Shown here: positions 23,775 through 35,957 of the stretch, one piece after another
How the letters are laid out: every line of letters begins with the position of its first letter
Numbering within the stretch: position 1 is the stretch's first letter
Assembly (NCBI GenBank): GCA_964019055.1
Contig: OZ025220.1
Coordinates: forward strand, 2,231,978-2,295,977
DNA: 64,000 bases
Reading direction: 5' to 3'
From: Anthopleura xanthogrammica
Lineage: Eukaryota; Cnidaria; Anthozoa; Actiniaria; Actiniidae
Notes under the pieces: model-generated
The model's database searches: none
What the model saw: the letters and a program-made list of their open reading frames with translations, nothing else
Told to the model about the DNA's origin: nothing
Made by a program: the position numbers and the translations under genes

Positions 23775-24250
23775 TTGAACTGCACTGCCCATCTCGTTAC
23801 ACTGGCAGCGAAATTTGAACATATAACTCCTATACTTTTTGAACTTCACTGGCTTCCTGTAGAATATCGCATCAAATTCAAAATTCTCGTTCTGACCTTT
23901 AAAGTCCTCAACAACACTGGTCCTGTTTATCTTCAAGAGCTGATCTCCCATTACAAACCGTCTCGACCTCTAAGATCCGACAAGAAGTTCCTGCTCAGCG
24001 TACCCTGTTATAAGCTGAAAACCTATGGTGGACGAGCCTTCTCTGTTGTGGGTCCTGAACTTTGGAACAAGATCCCAGTAGATATTAAAAGACTAAAAAG
24101 CATTGGAACATTTAAAAATGGCATCAAAACCTTACTTTTTCGTGATGCATTTGAAAACAACGGAAAATAAGAACTATTTATACTGCATACAGCGCCATTG
24201 AACTGCTGGAAATGGCACTATATAAATGTATTATATTATTATTATATTAT
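23775..24250 (+). mobile_element. LINE 3' end (CR1/L2/Jockey-type), 5' truncated
   Basis: The open frame (to 24170) reads the reverse-transcriptase C-terminal region: ELHWLPVEYRIKFKILVLTF, then FSVVGPELWNKIP and KTLLFRDAF. The element ends in a (TATTATAT)n simple repeat near 24225-24250, typical of these LINE tails. An inverted, shorter copy of the same 3' end lies at 57.9-58.1 kb. Confidence 0.85.
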
Positions 24251-24870
24251 GAGAATTTAGGATTGTGAAAAACACTGGAAAAACACTAGAGACTCTAGTC
24301 AGTCCTCAGTTGACTGAACACATACAAATCTCTTTTTTTTTTATTCCAAATAACTTCACTGGTATTCGATTTATAGCAAATAGCAATAAACTTTCCAAAA
24401 ATACATATCTCTGCTTGCCCTTTCTGACAGTGGTGCTCAATGTTAAAGATAACTTTTTATCATGCTAACGTGACTTAAACATTTGTCTTACAAGAAAAAA
24501 GAGCTTAGTATGAAATTTGTCACCTCCATAATAGTAAAATTGCAAAGTTTGCTTTAATGAAAATATAATTTTTTGAAACTAAGCATTTTTGCAAAGAAAT
24601 GTATGTTACCTGGCATCCCATGCCTGACAAGCCTTGTTGTCATTCTAGACATGTACATTTCTTTCCAAAAATTCCACAAAAATTCATAACTTCGTCAATT
24701 TAAGGGCAATTTTTACATAACTTTGCAATTTTACTAATATTGATGTGACAAATTGGATAGTCTTCCTGAAAAAACAAATATTTTATAATGTCATGCTAGG
24801 TCTATATCATATCTTTACATTTCAAATACCGCGAACCTAACATCTAATTTCACCCCAGTTTGCTCCCAGT

Positions 24871-24946
24871 TCGACCTTTAGCTCAGCTGGTAGAGCGTCA
24901 GTGTACAAATCCGAAGGCCGTGGGTTCGAATCCTATCGAGGTCGGA
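24871..24946 (+). tRNA. tRNA-like sequence, probable pseudogene (anticodon position ACA)
   Basis: Intact A-box-like (TAGCTCAGCTGGTAGAGC) and B-box-like (GGGTTCGAATCC) sequences sit at tRNA spacing. Acceptor arms TCGACCT and AGGTCGG pair, and a T-run follows. The anticodon stem has two mismatches, the T-arm/acceptor join has two extra bases, and the anticodon position reads ACA, which is rarely used in animals. A tRNA pseudogene or tRNA-derived repeat is more likely than a functional tRNA. Confidence 0.55.
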
Positions 24947-25199
24947 ATTAATTTTTCCGAATTTTATTTCCAAGGGTTTTTCGCCCGGAATAACCTCGTT
25001 TCTCTTAGCACTATAACTTTAACTTATTTCCTTTCTATGTATTTCACAGTGCTACGCAGTCCTCGTATTCATATCTAGGTCTATAGTGGCCATTATTGCA
25101 TTTGGCATATGAACTTAGTAGAAATCCAATAAGTTATGATGTAAATCTAAATATACAGTTGACTGAATTTTAAATTTGTTTTTTTCCCCTTCACTACTA

Positions 25200-25763
25200 A
25201 CAGCTCCCCAGAGTTCAACTACAGAACAACTCAGACAGGAGAAGCATTTATACAGTTAGGGCAATCCTTAGTCATTGGGATTGGTGGCCAAAGCACTGGG
25301 ATGGGTCTTTTTACTCTCAAAGATATTTCTCCAAATACTTGGATTACTATGCCCCCGCAGCTCCAGTGCGCCTTGGCCAAGCTCACACCCAATCAGACTA
25401 TATATTAACGACCGCAAGAAATGGTTCCCAGGTGGAGATTGATGGAAAGTTTTGCCCTCTTGGTTTGGAAAAGGTCATCCAGGATGGTACTTTCCCATTT
25501 GTACTCGCCCCAGAAAAGTTCTCATCTCTTCTCAAAAAACGAGTGAACTGCCGGACGAGAGATATGGTTTTAAGAACACAAGAGCTGTTTTGGCTGGAGA
25601 AGAACTGTTGACCAGATATTCACACAACAGCTCATACTGGAAAAACCAGTTTACAGAAGCCAATCTCCATTCTCTAAGACTGGCCTTGCTTTCATCCAGT
25701 GATGGATCATTGGCTGAAGCAGAAAGAATCATACAAAATTTCAGTTTCTCTAGTGAAGGTTAG
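25200..25763 (+). pseudogene. SET-domain-like coding sequence with frameshifts
   Basis: Three adjoining frames together resemble a SET methyltransferase core. One reads GIGGQSTGMGLFTLKDISPN, the next YAPAAPVR then VEIDGK and IQDGTFPF, and the third AGEELLTRYSHNSSYW. The last resembles the SET C-terminal 'GEEL..Y' signature. Frames change near 25350 and near 25550, so it is either disabled or its introns are not where I expect. A GTTAGT near 25760 may be a donor. The assignment is by pattern only. Confidence 0.45.
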
Positions 25764-26559
25764 TCAGTTAATTTGTTTACGTTTTCAATATCTTTGATTG
25801 CATAACAGACCCTGACATTGGCATGTTTTTCTTCGAAAATTCTAAATCAAAATCCCATAATTCAGTGCAAAGATGTCCAAAGGAAACACTAGCTAGGGAG
25901 GGGATGGAAGAGACCATTAATTGCACGTTTTTGTTCAGAAATTCTAAATCAAAATCCCATAATCCAATGCCAAAATGTCGAAAAGAAAATAGAGGGAGGG
26001 GATTGAAGGGACAATTGCATGATTTTCTTCTCAACAGGAAACCCATGACCTCAAATTCAAACCTTTAATGTTTTTCTTTTTTTCTTCTTTTTTTCCTCCT
26101 TTTTCTTTTTCTCAGAAAGATCCTAACCAAGAAAAGCCTAAAAAGCCACACACAAAAAAAAAAAAAGAATTAAAAAGGATTACAACTGCAAGAAAATAGA
26201 AAAGGTAATGGAAAGTTATATAATCAGTTCTAACAAAAACTGAGGGAATTGGGTGGGGTGAGAGGCTACAAAGCCTGCTCTAAGAAAAATCCGTATCCTT
26301 GCTACTTCGCATCCATTTCATACATCTCGATTTTTACCATTTATTCATTGTTTCGAAAATTCCTCAAAATAATATCTTAATTTAAATCCTTTTCTAAAAC
26401 TTAAATTATATTATTTCGTTATAAAATGCAACAAGAGATAAAATCACACATTTTTCGAGAAATACTCAGATTGTCTAGAATTTTCGCTCTATATCATGGT
26501 CAAAATATTAGCTAATGTTGCTAATTACTAATGTTTTTTTTTTTACACACAGGTTGGTG

Positions 26560-27220
26560 ATAATAATAATAGAGCGATGACAAAATGTCGCAAGGCGTAT
26601 GTCAATGATGATCTGATGAGGGTCTATGCATGGCTCGCTGCCAATAAGCTTACAATTCACATCATGAACAGAATTTTTGCTTATTGGCACTCAACAGCGG
26701 TTATCAAGACTTCCTGCTCCCCCTCACCTGACAATCAGTGACAAAACTATTACTCACGTCTCCTCAACTAAATCTCTTGGCATCATTATTGACCAGAATC
26801 TAAGTTGGGATGATCATATTCAGTGGATATCGAAAAAGATTACATCAGGTATAAGTGCCTTAAAAAGGCTTTGACAATTCGTTTCACGAGAAACATTAAT
26901 TGTAGTTTATAATGCTCTCGTTCAACTACATTTCGATTATTGCAGCATAGTATGGGATGGATGCAACAATGCTACGCCCTAAGATTTAAGTTATTATTTC
27001 AATTAATTGATTTATCTTTATTTTTGTTTTACAACACAGCATCCTTGTAAAGCAGGCTTTATTTTCCTTTTTATTTATAATTATAGATTAACATATTTAG
27101 CTTAGTTAGTGTAGTGTAGTATCTTAGCTTAGTATAGTATTTTACATGTATTTTTAAATTAGTATATAACCCTGAAGGATTTACCATGTCTAAATAAAGT
27201 TTATTCTATTCTACTATCTA
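26560..27220 (+). mobile_element. LINE RT C-terminal fragment with 3' end
   Basis: Frames together read VNDDLMRVYAWLAANKLTIH, then LIGTQQRLSRLP, SLGIIIDQNLSWDDHI and, after an in-frame TGA at about 26872, VSRETLIVVYNALVQ and FDYCSIVWDGC. This is the standard end of CR1/L2/Jockey-group reverse transcriptases. One frameshift near 26680 and the stop disable it. The sequence ends AAATAAAGTTTATTCTATTCTA, a short tandem tail. Confidence 0.85.
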
Positions 27221-27839
27221 GAGTGTGAATGTACTGATGATAAATGGTGCACCTATATCCTAGATATTCTCCTGTGTGCAATGTAACAGTTAATGTATAT
27301 ATTGTGTAAACATGACTCTTCTTCAACCACTGTAGCTATAAGGTATTCATCCTGGTATTGCTCATAAAGCTTTAAGATGCGTTTGAGATAATTTTTTTAA
27401 GCTTTTGATGGTTGCCGGTATGTTTGTTTTAATTACTGGACTGAACACAAGTTCATCGTGTCGTAATTTATAGCAAAAAAAAAATATGTACATATATATA
27501 TATAAGATCGGCTTCAGTATATAGAGATACAGATTTTGCAAGGATTAACTTTTTAACAATAAGTGAAGGATTGGCTTCTTTGAATTTTCGAGCCTTTTGC
27601 AGACAGAGACAAATTTATTTAGCTGCAGCAAATTACCACTGCACAGAAGTTAATTAAAGTTATTCTGAATTTTACTCCAACCCAGTCTTTGCCCTTCCAA
27701 GCAATGACCAGATAATTTATTTTTAGAGACATTTAGAAGGAAGAAACATCTATATGAAATGGAGATGGATAGAGTGACTGCAGCTGCTTTGACATGTGAT
27801 CACACATTTAAGATAAGCAATAATATCGGACTTGTCAGA

Positions 27840-28490
27840 GAAGAAGACAATAAAATTCATTAAACAATTTGATCAATTATTTATTGCTCTTAATGAGAAT
27901 GGCGAAGTATTAGCTTGGAAGCTAACAAAATCAACAGCTTTTTGAGAAATACACGATGTAGTAAATGAACTAAAGACAAGATTAGAGGACTTAAACTCAA
28001 AACTTGATGTGATTTGCGTGGATGACTATTGTCACATGCGAAACAAATATAATCGTGTTTTCCTGATGTAGATGTTTCATGCTTGTCAACGAATAGTAAG
28101 GTCAGTGTCTTGTACAAATCCTCTCTACCGTGATATGATAAAAAGTTTTACTCAGATCTTTAGACAAGATGATCAAGGACATTCAAGATTAAAAAGCACT
28201 CCCAAAAAGAAAAAAATAGAATCTAACCTTGACTCTTTATCAGGCCAATGCAAAGTGATATAAGAACAGAATGGACCCAGTCAAACACTCCTGGAGCAAC
28301 ATCAGTGGTCACAAATTGTGTGAACTGCCACCTTGCCATACCCATTTACGAAATCCAACTACATGTTCAGACATGTGAAGGAGGAAGCAGCAAAAGTTCT
28401 GATGCCATTGAAGTAGAGAATGACGAGAAAGATCATGATAGCAGTGAAGATGCCATCCTTGAAATCAGCATCTTCGATGAATAGGAAAAA
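27840..28490 (+). pseudogene. Degenerate DDE-type transposase exon with UBZ-like finger
   Basis: One frame reads NGEVLAWKLTKSTAF, then LEDLNSKLDVICVDDYC with HMRNKYNRVF. After a frameshift near 28065 another frame reads FHACQRIVR and NPLYRDMIKSFTQIFRQDD. This is the pattern of a transposase family common in cnidarian and fish genomes ('VDDCC..R', 'DLFHA..R'), possibly KDZ-related. Downstream (28248-28484) is CVNCHLAIPIYEIQLHVQTC, like a UBZ-type zinc finger, then an acidic tail. Frameshift and stops disable it. Confidence 0.5.
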
Positions 28491-29009
28491 TCAACTAAAA
28501 AAGATATTATGTTATCATTATTACATGACCGAAGTGATTTCTTTGTTATTTGAAGAGATTAATATCTTGTATTTCACTGTAGATTGTAAGCTGTGTGGGC
28601 TACTATGAACATGAAAATATTCAGGGACCCTTGTGAGGACCCTTTACCTCTTTCTTATATTTTCCTCACCCCCCTCACCCCACTTTTTTCCATACTTTTC
28701 AATCTTAGCTCCCCCACATAGGATCCTAAGGTTTAATGCAGATTATGAGACTTCAACCTTTTGTTAATGAATAATTTTGTTTAGCTTTCGACCCACTGGG
28801 TCATCTTCAAGAGTGAGTGGGTTTTCATCAGTCCTGAGGAAAATGACCCAGTGATTTGAATTTTGCTCACACATTTTACTAATAATAGTGATTTAATCTG
28901 ATGTTTTGCATGCTTTTAGCTTTTGTTCTTTGGTAACAGAAAAAATAGTTTCATGCAAATATTTATTAGTTTACTACGTCAGACAAAGAATTATTCTGTT
29001 TTTTCTCAA

Positions 29010-29404
29010 ATCCGTATTTCCTCATCCGGCGATAAACAGTCTTGCGTGACAGACAGACAATTGAGCCAATTTCGTGACACTTAATCCACATTCCAAGTAA
29101 AGTTCAAGTTGCTCTCTAGGTATTGTTATAGATGGACGTCCGCGACATCCCGTGGATGAAGAAAAATTGGCATATTTTGTGGGGCATTACCTACTGCCAA
29201 CTTCCTTCTGGCTTCATGTAGAAGCATTTCTACCTCTTGTGGTATTTCAAACAAAGTTGATGTACTTGCAACAAGGCTTAACACACAATCAATACTCAAA
29301 CACAGATAATCTCTTCCGTCTTCATCTTCGAATAACTGTTGATTAATACGAAATATTAAATCTTCTTTGGCAGAGCGAAGACCAGACAAGACCTCAACAT
29401 CCAT
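29010..29404 (-). pseudogene. N-terminal part of HTH/integrase-core family gene, frameshifted
   Basis: The frame from 29404 reads MDVEVLSGLRSAKEDLIFRI onward. Frame shifts then give GCRGRPSITIPREQLELYLE and a helix-turn-helix IGSIVCLSRKTVYRRMRKYG. This resembles the N-terminus of a cnidarian family usually annotated as 'integrase core domain-containing'. At least two frameshifts are needed, and the downstream integrase region is not present here. Confidence 0.55.
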
Positions 29405-30322
29405 GTTTGTATCTGCGTTCTAACTGGTCTGCAGAGTTACAGTGCTTACTGCATTCTATACTGGCCTGGGGCATTACGATTTGATCTGACTTGCAATGAT
29501 TCGATTTGACGTGCAACAATTCGATCTGACACTTGAATCGATTTATATTCAGAAACGACAATCCGATTTCAGCAAATGACTAATCGATCCAAGTAACAAC
29601 CATTGCATTTAACGTCAACCATCTAAGAACATCAAAGATTCGATTAGTCAACTTCGACCAATCATTTTAAAACAACTGCAGCCAACCACCATCGGGTAAA
29701 TAATGTTGATGATTGTTAATCTCCAGTACGATGTTATTTTATTAATTTGTACAGCACTTGCAAACTGATGGTGTGATCCGATTGTCAAATGATGATCAAT
29801 GGCGATATTTTTGACACACCAATACTATGTAATATTAATTGTTGGTCTTTGTCTCCTGTACTAGCTGCTGACAATAAGTCCTAGAAAAGAAAAGACAAAC
29901 CACATGGTTTTTGGTTTTTTCACAAGCGCACGAAAAAAGCACAGGAAACCCAAATAACAGGTACTAACAATATCGGTCTGGTGTAGATCCGCTTGGTTTT
30001 AATATTGGTTATTCTCATAGTTACTTCAACTATGTTTACTTAGTTATTGCAATTTGTGCTTAAAGTAGGTTTATTGAGAAATTTACTTGCATGGCTTTTT
30101 TATTTTTATTTTTATAGAGTTTAATAGTATGACCTTGTTTTTTGGAGAGCTTCTGCACCATTTTTTCCTTTCAAAACCATAGAGTTAAAGCTTGAATCCA
30201 TTTTACATAAACAAGTGAAATCGTGATCAAATTCTGTCAAAGCTGTCAAAGGAAAGTTTTATAAATATTAATTCGTTATCTGAGTTAGCTAAATTTGTTT
30301 AATTATTTAAAACTTTGACTGA

Positions 30323-31070
30323 ATGCACTTTAAGGTTACATGGGCTGATGGGCTTGCATCACATCATTATGTTCAAAGGGAACACAGTTTCAGTTACCTA
30401 ACATGGCGAGACATGTCTACCCAACAAGGCATTCGGCATGTGTTCTCGTCAAACAAACTATGGACTGCTCCTAGCAAGGAGCTATACTTGCCTTCATACT
30501 TTAAAGAGGTCTGCGACCAGTATGTTAAGAAACCTGATGCCCATCGTGTGTTTCCAGTTGAGGTAAGTACATAAATACACTTGACTGCCATCTCAAGTAG
30601 AGTGGTTTTAGCATGCAGAATCAGCATTGTGAATGTAAAACTACTGTAAATACACATGTCCCACCCCCACCCCCCAACAAAAAAGATTTTTGCATTTTAG
30701 GTGGGATTGGGAATTGAATATAAAGACAACAGCATGAGGGGCTTTGAGAATATAATATATAATTTAATATATATAATAATATTATTATATGGACTTTTGA
30801 GACTATGGTAGGCATTTTGAAATGCTAAGTCTATAGTTCTCTGCAATTAATTTTATTTTTTGTTCTTTGTTTTATAGTGCTGTGGTCTTCAAAAAAACCT
30901 CAGACCCTGCAAAACCCATTTGGATTATTGGGTCTAACCTACATATCAAAGTCGACCGAGAGACTAAGACTGCAGAGGCTTGGCATATCAGAGTCGCCTT
31001 ACTGTGTGCTTGACCGTAAGGCGTCTTACAACCTCCCAACTATCAACTTCGAAGGTAAATACAGTATCTT
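30323..31070 (+). pseudogene. Array unit 1 exons A and B (exon B frameshifted)
   Basis: Exon A holds TWADGLASHHYVQREHSFS and PSYFKEVCDQYVKKPDAHRV, ending at GTTGAG before GTAAGT near 30563. Exon B starts after TTATAG near 30875. Relative to the other units it has one extra A in an A-run (30890-30897) and a 2-bp loss in GCAGAGAGG near 30970, so it cannot encode the full exon product. Product unknown. Confidence 0.6.
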
Positions 31071-31657
31071 GGTGTTTTCTAGTGCGTTCTGATTGTCCAT
31101 TTAATTATAGTTATTAAATATTTAGGTGTAAGGAGCTTGAAGTGACATATTTACAGCATCTTTCAAGAAATATTGTTTTGATGTGCTGCATCTTCAAGCT
31201 CTTTATTTTTATTCTTGCATGTCATGTAATCATTTCACAATGTACTAAATCATAAAGAGACACACAAAAGATTTTGAATGCTTTCAATTTAATGATTCAA
31301 CCAGAAACCTAATTGTTACTTACAATACTGGAATTCAAAATTTAGATGTAATATAATTCAATTAAAATATTAACTATAAAACTCTTTATATGGTTAATTA
31401 TTCCGTTCTTTTGTATATAATCACTGTTGCATGAATTGGTCAACTTAATAATTGATCCACTGAAAATTAAAATCAAAACAAGAAAAGACAAACCACATGG
31501 GTTTTGGTTTTTGCACAAGCACACGAAAAAAGCACAGGAAACCCAAATAACAGGTACTAGCAATATCGGTCTGGCGTAGACCCGCTTGGTTTTAATATTG
31601 GTTATTCTCATAGTTCCTTCAACTATTTTTACTTAGTTATTGCAATTTGTGCTTTAA

Positions 31658-32364
31658 GGTATCAGGATACGTTTGAGGCCTTCGAGATTAATTACAAAAT
31701 TAGCCAAATTTCTCGCTGCCTTTTCAATAATATTATATAAAAGTATACATTTTCTGAAAGCTAAATAAACGTAGTTTTTAAAAATCAATATGGAATTTTC
31801 TGTTTTAAGACACTTAAAAAGTTTTATGGCTTTCTCTGCAGTTTTTGAGTGACCAAAATATCGTTTTAAAAACATTCTAGCTCTTTCGGATTACATCGGA
31901 TCGAACTAAAACTTTGGATTATGATAAATAACAATACGATCTAAAAAACGGTGTCTCAGATTTTTGAAATGTTTTTTCATTCAAAAGATATTGTCTATTT
32001 TGCAATCATAACCGCCGAAATTTCAAACTACCGGATTTAACGAGTCATTGCGGACAATCTAAAAAAGATATCAAAAATCTGAGACACCGTTTTGAAGTTC
32101 ATTATCCACAGAGTATGCTAATGTAATTTTGATCGACATAGCGGAAATTCTGACCCTGCGGGAAGTCGTCGAATGAAGTGAGGTAGAATGTCACTTTGAA
32201 CCCAATAACTTCTTTTGTGTTCCAAAACAGACAATTATAAATAGATATTCGAAAACTACATTTATTTAGCTTTCAGAAAATGTATACTTTTATGACAAAA
32301 TATTGTAAAGCCTGTGCGAAATTTGAGGTAGCGCGTATAGGGGTCCTAATCATATCTTGATACC
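31658..32364. mobile_element. Palindromic MITE at a TTAA site (~707 bp)
   Basis: Inserted in the tandem unit between TTAA copies (31654-31657 and 32365-32368); the uninterrupted unit has TTAAA at this point. Ends are GGTATCAGGATACG and the complement of GGTATCAAGATATG. Internal arms repeat inverted: AAAGTATACATTTTCTGAAAG near 31738 with its complement near 32270, and GGTGTCTCAGATTTTTGA near 31950 with its complement near 32080. Non-coding. TTAA targeting suggests mobilisation by a piggyBac- or Kolobok-type transposase. Confidence 0.85.
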
Positions 32365-32562
32365 TTAAGTAGGTTTACTGAGAAATTTACTTCTGTCAAA
32401 TCTCTATTAGGAAAGTTTTATAAATATTAATTCATTATCTGAGTTAGTTAAATTTGTTTAATTATTTAAAACTTTGACTGAATGCACTTTAAGCTTACAT
32501 GGGCTGATGGGCTTACATCACATCATTATGTTCAAAGGGAACACAGTTACAGTTACAGTTAC

Positions 32563-32600
32563 CGTATCAGTGAATATTCTATTGTTTGGTTGACTTTAGC
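32563..32600 (+). repeat. Left terminal inverted repeat
   Basis: CGTATCAGTGAAT, then ATTCTATTGTT (absent from the right end, complementary to ACAATAGAAT 20 bp on), then the imperfect continuation TTGGTTGACTTTAGCTA. Confidence 0.92.
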
Positions 32601-33095
32601 TATACAATAGAATCATGTCACGGTCATCAACTCCGGATTCGGAACGAAGCAGTTCGGTCTTTCTTCGTGACTTTCTTCGTGACTGCATCGTCATATGGTC
32701 GGCTGTTACAAAAACTACTGAGCTTCCCCTACAAAGTAAATTTTAGGCCATTCCTATAGGGACGTCTGGGGGAGGGCGAGGAATTTTTGACATGGCACAA
32801 AAAGATTTCACCGCTCCCCCGGTGAGTAATATTTTTGCCTTCTTTTGGCAACGGGAAACCGCTAAATGATTTATCTTTGGCAGTTTTAGTCTCTGACTCT
32901 GTTCAACTTAGTCTTGACGGCATTTTACTTGGAAATTTATGAATCAACCCGAGTCGAAGTCACAAATAATACTAGAAAAAGCGGCCGACCACTAAGATAA
33001 GATTCAAAGCAACAGTCGTTGAAGGTGACATGTAAAGTTTACTACACTGAACGAAGTCGCAAAAAGCATGATCATTAACTTTTATTAAAGTTGAT

Positions 33096-33111
33096 GGCTC
33101 TTAAAAGAGCC
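33096..33111 (-). terminator. Histone-type 3' stem-loop (HSL-1)
   Basis: On the minus strand: GGCTCT-TTTA-AGAGCC, a perfect 6-bp stem with 4-nt loop, followed by ATCA. It starts about 20 nt after the stop codon at 33132. The shared downstream element AAAAGTTAATGATCA lies 13 nt beyond (33083-33069). Confidence 0.93.
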
Positions 33112-33131
33112 TTGTTTGATTGAATAAATTT

Positions 33132-33401
33132 TCATTCTAGTCTTGTCAAAAGACTATCCTCTAGCTTGTCAAGCTTGAACACAATTTCTAGGACTGCTTT
33201 CTTGAGTTGAACATATGAAGTTCTTCGTTCAATATATTCCGATACTGCTGATATCACTATCTGGGAGAAAGGTCCGAAGCGTGCTGTAAGTAGTGAAACC
33301 GTCTTACGGGCTTCAATCATCAGTTTCTTCAATTCATCAAGAGTATCCAAGTTTGCTAAGCGGTCTTCCCGGACATTGTCGAGAGCACTTTGGTAATCCA
33401 T
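33132..33401 (-). CDS. Small helical protein (about 89 aa), unrecognised
   Basis: The frame from ATG at 33401 reads MDYQSALDNVREDRLANLDT, then a Leu-rich amphipathic stretch, ending KLEDSLLTRLE. The frame is open upstream to 33539, and a TATCAG acceptor just upstream suggests an extra 5' exon, so the true start is unsure. Predicted mostly alpha-helical, possibly coiled coil. It is divergent from the chromodomain gene and ends in HSL-1. No family recognised. Confidence 0.65.
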   Translation of the reverse strand: MDYQSALDNVREDRLANLDTLDELKKLMIEARKTVSLLTARFGPFSQIVISAVSEYIERRTSYVQLKKAVLEIVFKLDKLEDSLLTRLE

Positions 33402-33957
33402 CCTTGTAGACCAAACACGTAAACTGATATATACATGAAAATTGCGTCTTTGCTTTATAATAAGCCCGTAAAATGTTTTGATTGACAGGTAAGAACAATT
33501 GATTCCAGATCTGTCGAACACATTGTAACGACCAAGCAATCAACTTATTAAGGGAGTCTTTCGTCATTTAATGTTTAAAGTTTCCGCGATGGTAAAACAA
33601 CTTTAAAGAACTGCAAACAACTTTGTCTTTTTATCTGGTAGCAATAGTCATGTATTTACAAATATTTTACCAAAAAATATTTTTTTCTTAAAGAATCTGA
33701 AGTCATTATGGGATAAAACAATTATCGTAAACAAAGTAGAACGCGTCATGTAAACAGACCTTACAATAGGGATTACCGTCACCTAATCCCTCACACCTAT
33801 GAAGTAGCGGCGTGCGTCCCTCCCCGTTCCTACGTGACAGTTTTACACAAAAGGCTTATGTTCGACTCTTAACAATAGAAGGTATAAAAAGCCAATTCCC
33901 ATCTTTTAAAATAAAAAAATCAGAGAAGAAACAGCTGAAAACAAAGTTCGCCCAAAT

Positions 33958-34850
33958 ATGTATCCTGTATCCAAAGTATTAGATCGTCGTACCGATCTTC
34001 AAGACCGTGTACAGTACCTTGTTCGCTGGAAAGGCTATGGGACGAAACACGATTCTTGGGTGGACGAAAAAGACGTCAACAATACTGTAAAACTCGCTTA
34101 CAGTAACAAAAACCAAGGTAAACTACATTATCTTAGAGTAGCTTTAAAAGTGCGTTTTCGTGTTTGTTTCTATCCTTTAATCTTTTTTTTTTTTATTATT
34201 TTCTCTCTCTCTCTCTCAGGCATTCCTGGCATCCTCCAAACGCTTGAAGTAATGATAAGCGCAAAGCTGAATATGAGAAGATGTCCCACCAAGCGGTCCA
34301 TACAGAGACGAGTCAGTGTCACGATTCCAATGGACTACGAGACCTTCAAAGATCTCTTTGGATCCCTTCCTTCCGCACCAAAAGATCTAAATCGTCGAGT
34401 GAGGGCTAAATTCTCCGTGCCACCTTCCGAGCTCGACACTCTGTTTTCGCAGTGGTGGTCGTCAAACACCTTTAAAACCCCAACAAAATGTATCATACAG
34501 CCTAATGTGCCAGTTCATTTGGCTTTTATCGGGGGAAATAAGGTGTTTTACGACCACTCTGCGTGTCCCCGTTGTCAAGGCCAGGATATCACCAAGTGCA
34601 CTCCTGTCAGGAGAACTGTCATGTCGGCTACCTTCCTGAAGTTAACATTTCACCGCCAAAGAAGTAAAAATGAAGAAAGAGATGAAGGTAACATAATGAT
34701 CCTCTTCATTTTAACAGAAATCACTTGAGATCAATAGCTTGTTGCGTGACACATCATCTTACTTTTTTAATCATAGAAATGCAAGTATTAACGTGGGCTA
34801 AAGACAAAGGCTCTTTCAAGACCAAGTCCAGAAAGAAGAAGAAAGACTAA
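33958..34850 (+). CDS. Chromodomain protein of the transposon (233 aa)
   Basis: Three exons (33958-34117, 34220-34687, 34777-34850) join in frame to 233 codons. Residues about 1-45 form a chromodomain: VLDRR, YLVRWKGYGTKHDSW and EKDV, with the aromatic residues Y, W and W of the methyl-lysine cage pattern. The middle has a conserved-looking basic/aromatic segment (QWWSSNTF) and a possible zinc site (CPRCQGQDITKC). The C-terminus is Lys-rich (KSRKKKKKD). It ends in HSL-2 about 28 nt after the stop, with no AATAAA nearby. By analogy with chromodomain integrases it may read histone marks to choose insertion sites; that role is inferred. Confidence 0.85.
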
Positions 34851-34878
34851 GGACAAGAAAAACCCATATTTAAACAAC

Positions 34879-34894
34879 GGCTCTTTTAAGAGCC
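34879..34894 (+). terminator. Histone-type 3' stem-loop (HSL-2)
   Basis: GGCTCT-TTTA-AGAGCC followed by ACCA, the consensus form of the metazoan replication-dependent histone 3' end. The downstream element AAAAGTCTTGACCA starts 13 nt later (34907-34920). Confidence 0.95.
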
Positions 34895-35374
34895 ACCAAA
34901 TGCTGCAAAAGTCTTGACCATATGCTATATCTTGACATGCATGAATCTGAAATGAAAGTTAATAAAGAAAAAACTTAAACATTTGTATATAAACAAACGG
35001 GGGGAATAGGATAGTAAAATTAAATAAGTGAATACGATATTTCTCAATTAGGGTAAAATAAAGTGACATTTGACAATGAAACCAAAAAAATATGACGGCA
35101 TTTTGTAAAAACTAATCACAAACAAGCTTGTTTGTATGATAAAGAGGGTGCACACATCAAAGTGCCTGATGCAATACTTTCAGTGAATATTTGAATGGAG
35201 AAATATTTCTTTATTTGAGTCTTTATTTTGTTTTTCTTGTAATACTAAACACTTGCCATTATAAGACTCCAAATTTAAAGTAAACATTGTGGAAACCATG
35301 AGTACGATGATGATGCTTTTTAAATACTGTTTGTGTGAACCTGTAGTTCAGTAAAGTTTGTATAATTAATGAAG

Positions 35375-35545
35375 CCTGGGAAGACGTCACAGTCATTAAC
35401 ATGTTGCAAGTATGAACCTTTATAACTTAAAATGAGACGCATCATTCAAATAAAGAAATATTTCACCATTCAAATATTCACTTCATGTAGAATCAATACC
35501 GAAAGTATTGCATCAGCTGTTAGATGTACTTTAAGAAAAATCTAG
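35375..35545 (+). repeat. Dispersed short repeat, copy 2
   Basis: Shares 'atttcaccattcaa', 'catgtagaatcaat' and 'gaaagtatt' with 23.44 kb, and 'tcacagtcatta' plus 'aacctttataactt' with 40.06 kb. It lies in the 5' flank of the transposase gene. Confidence 0.65.
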
Positions 35546-35957
35546 CTTCATAACCACTTATGATTAGTAGGTTTTATGATTTTACTTTTTTTTCCTTCAT
35601 TAAAGGTGTATGTGGGTACTTTATGTCACAGCACTTGAAACTACCACTACTGACATGATTACAAAGAAAAACCTAAATTTCGTAGTCAAACTTGATGGTA
35701 AAAATTTCAACTCAGAAAACAAGAAGATATTTCGATTTGAATCATCTCAATCTCAGTCGTAAATTAGTTAATCTTGCTTTAATCCCACTTTGTCTTTCAA
35801 AATCACCTTTCTTATGCTATTGTTTAAATGTATCCCACTTTAAAGACTTTGTTTATCACACCTTCTAAAAGTCTAACTAGTCTATTTAGAAAAACGAAGA
35901 AGCACTCATAACGTACATCTCGAGACGCACAGCAAAGTTAAATCAGCAATTATCAAA

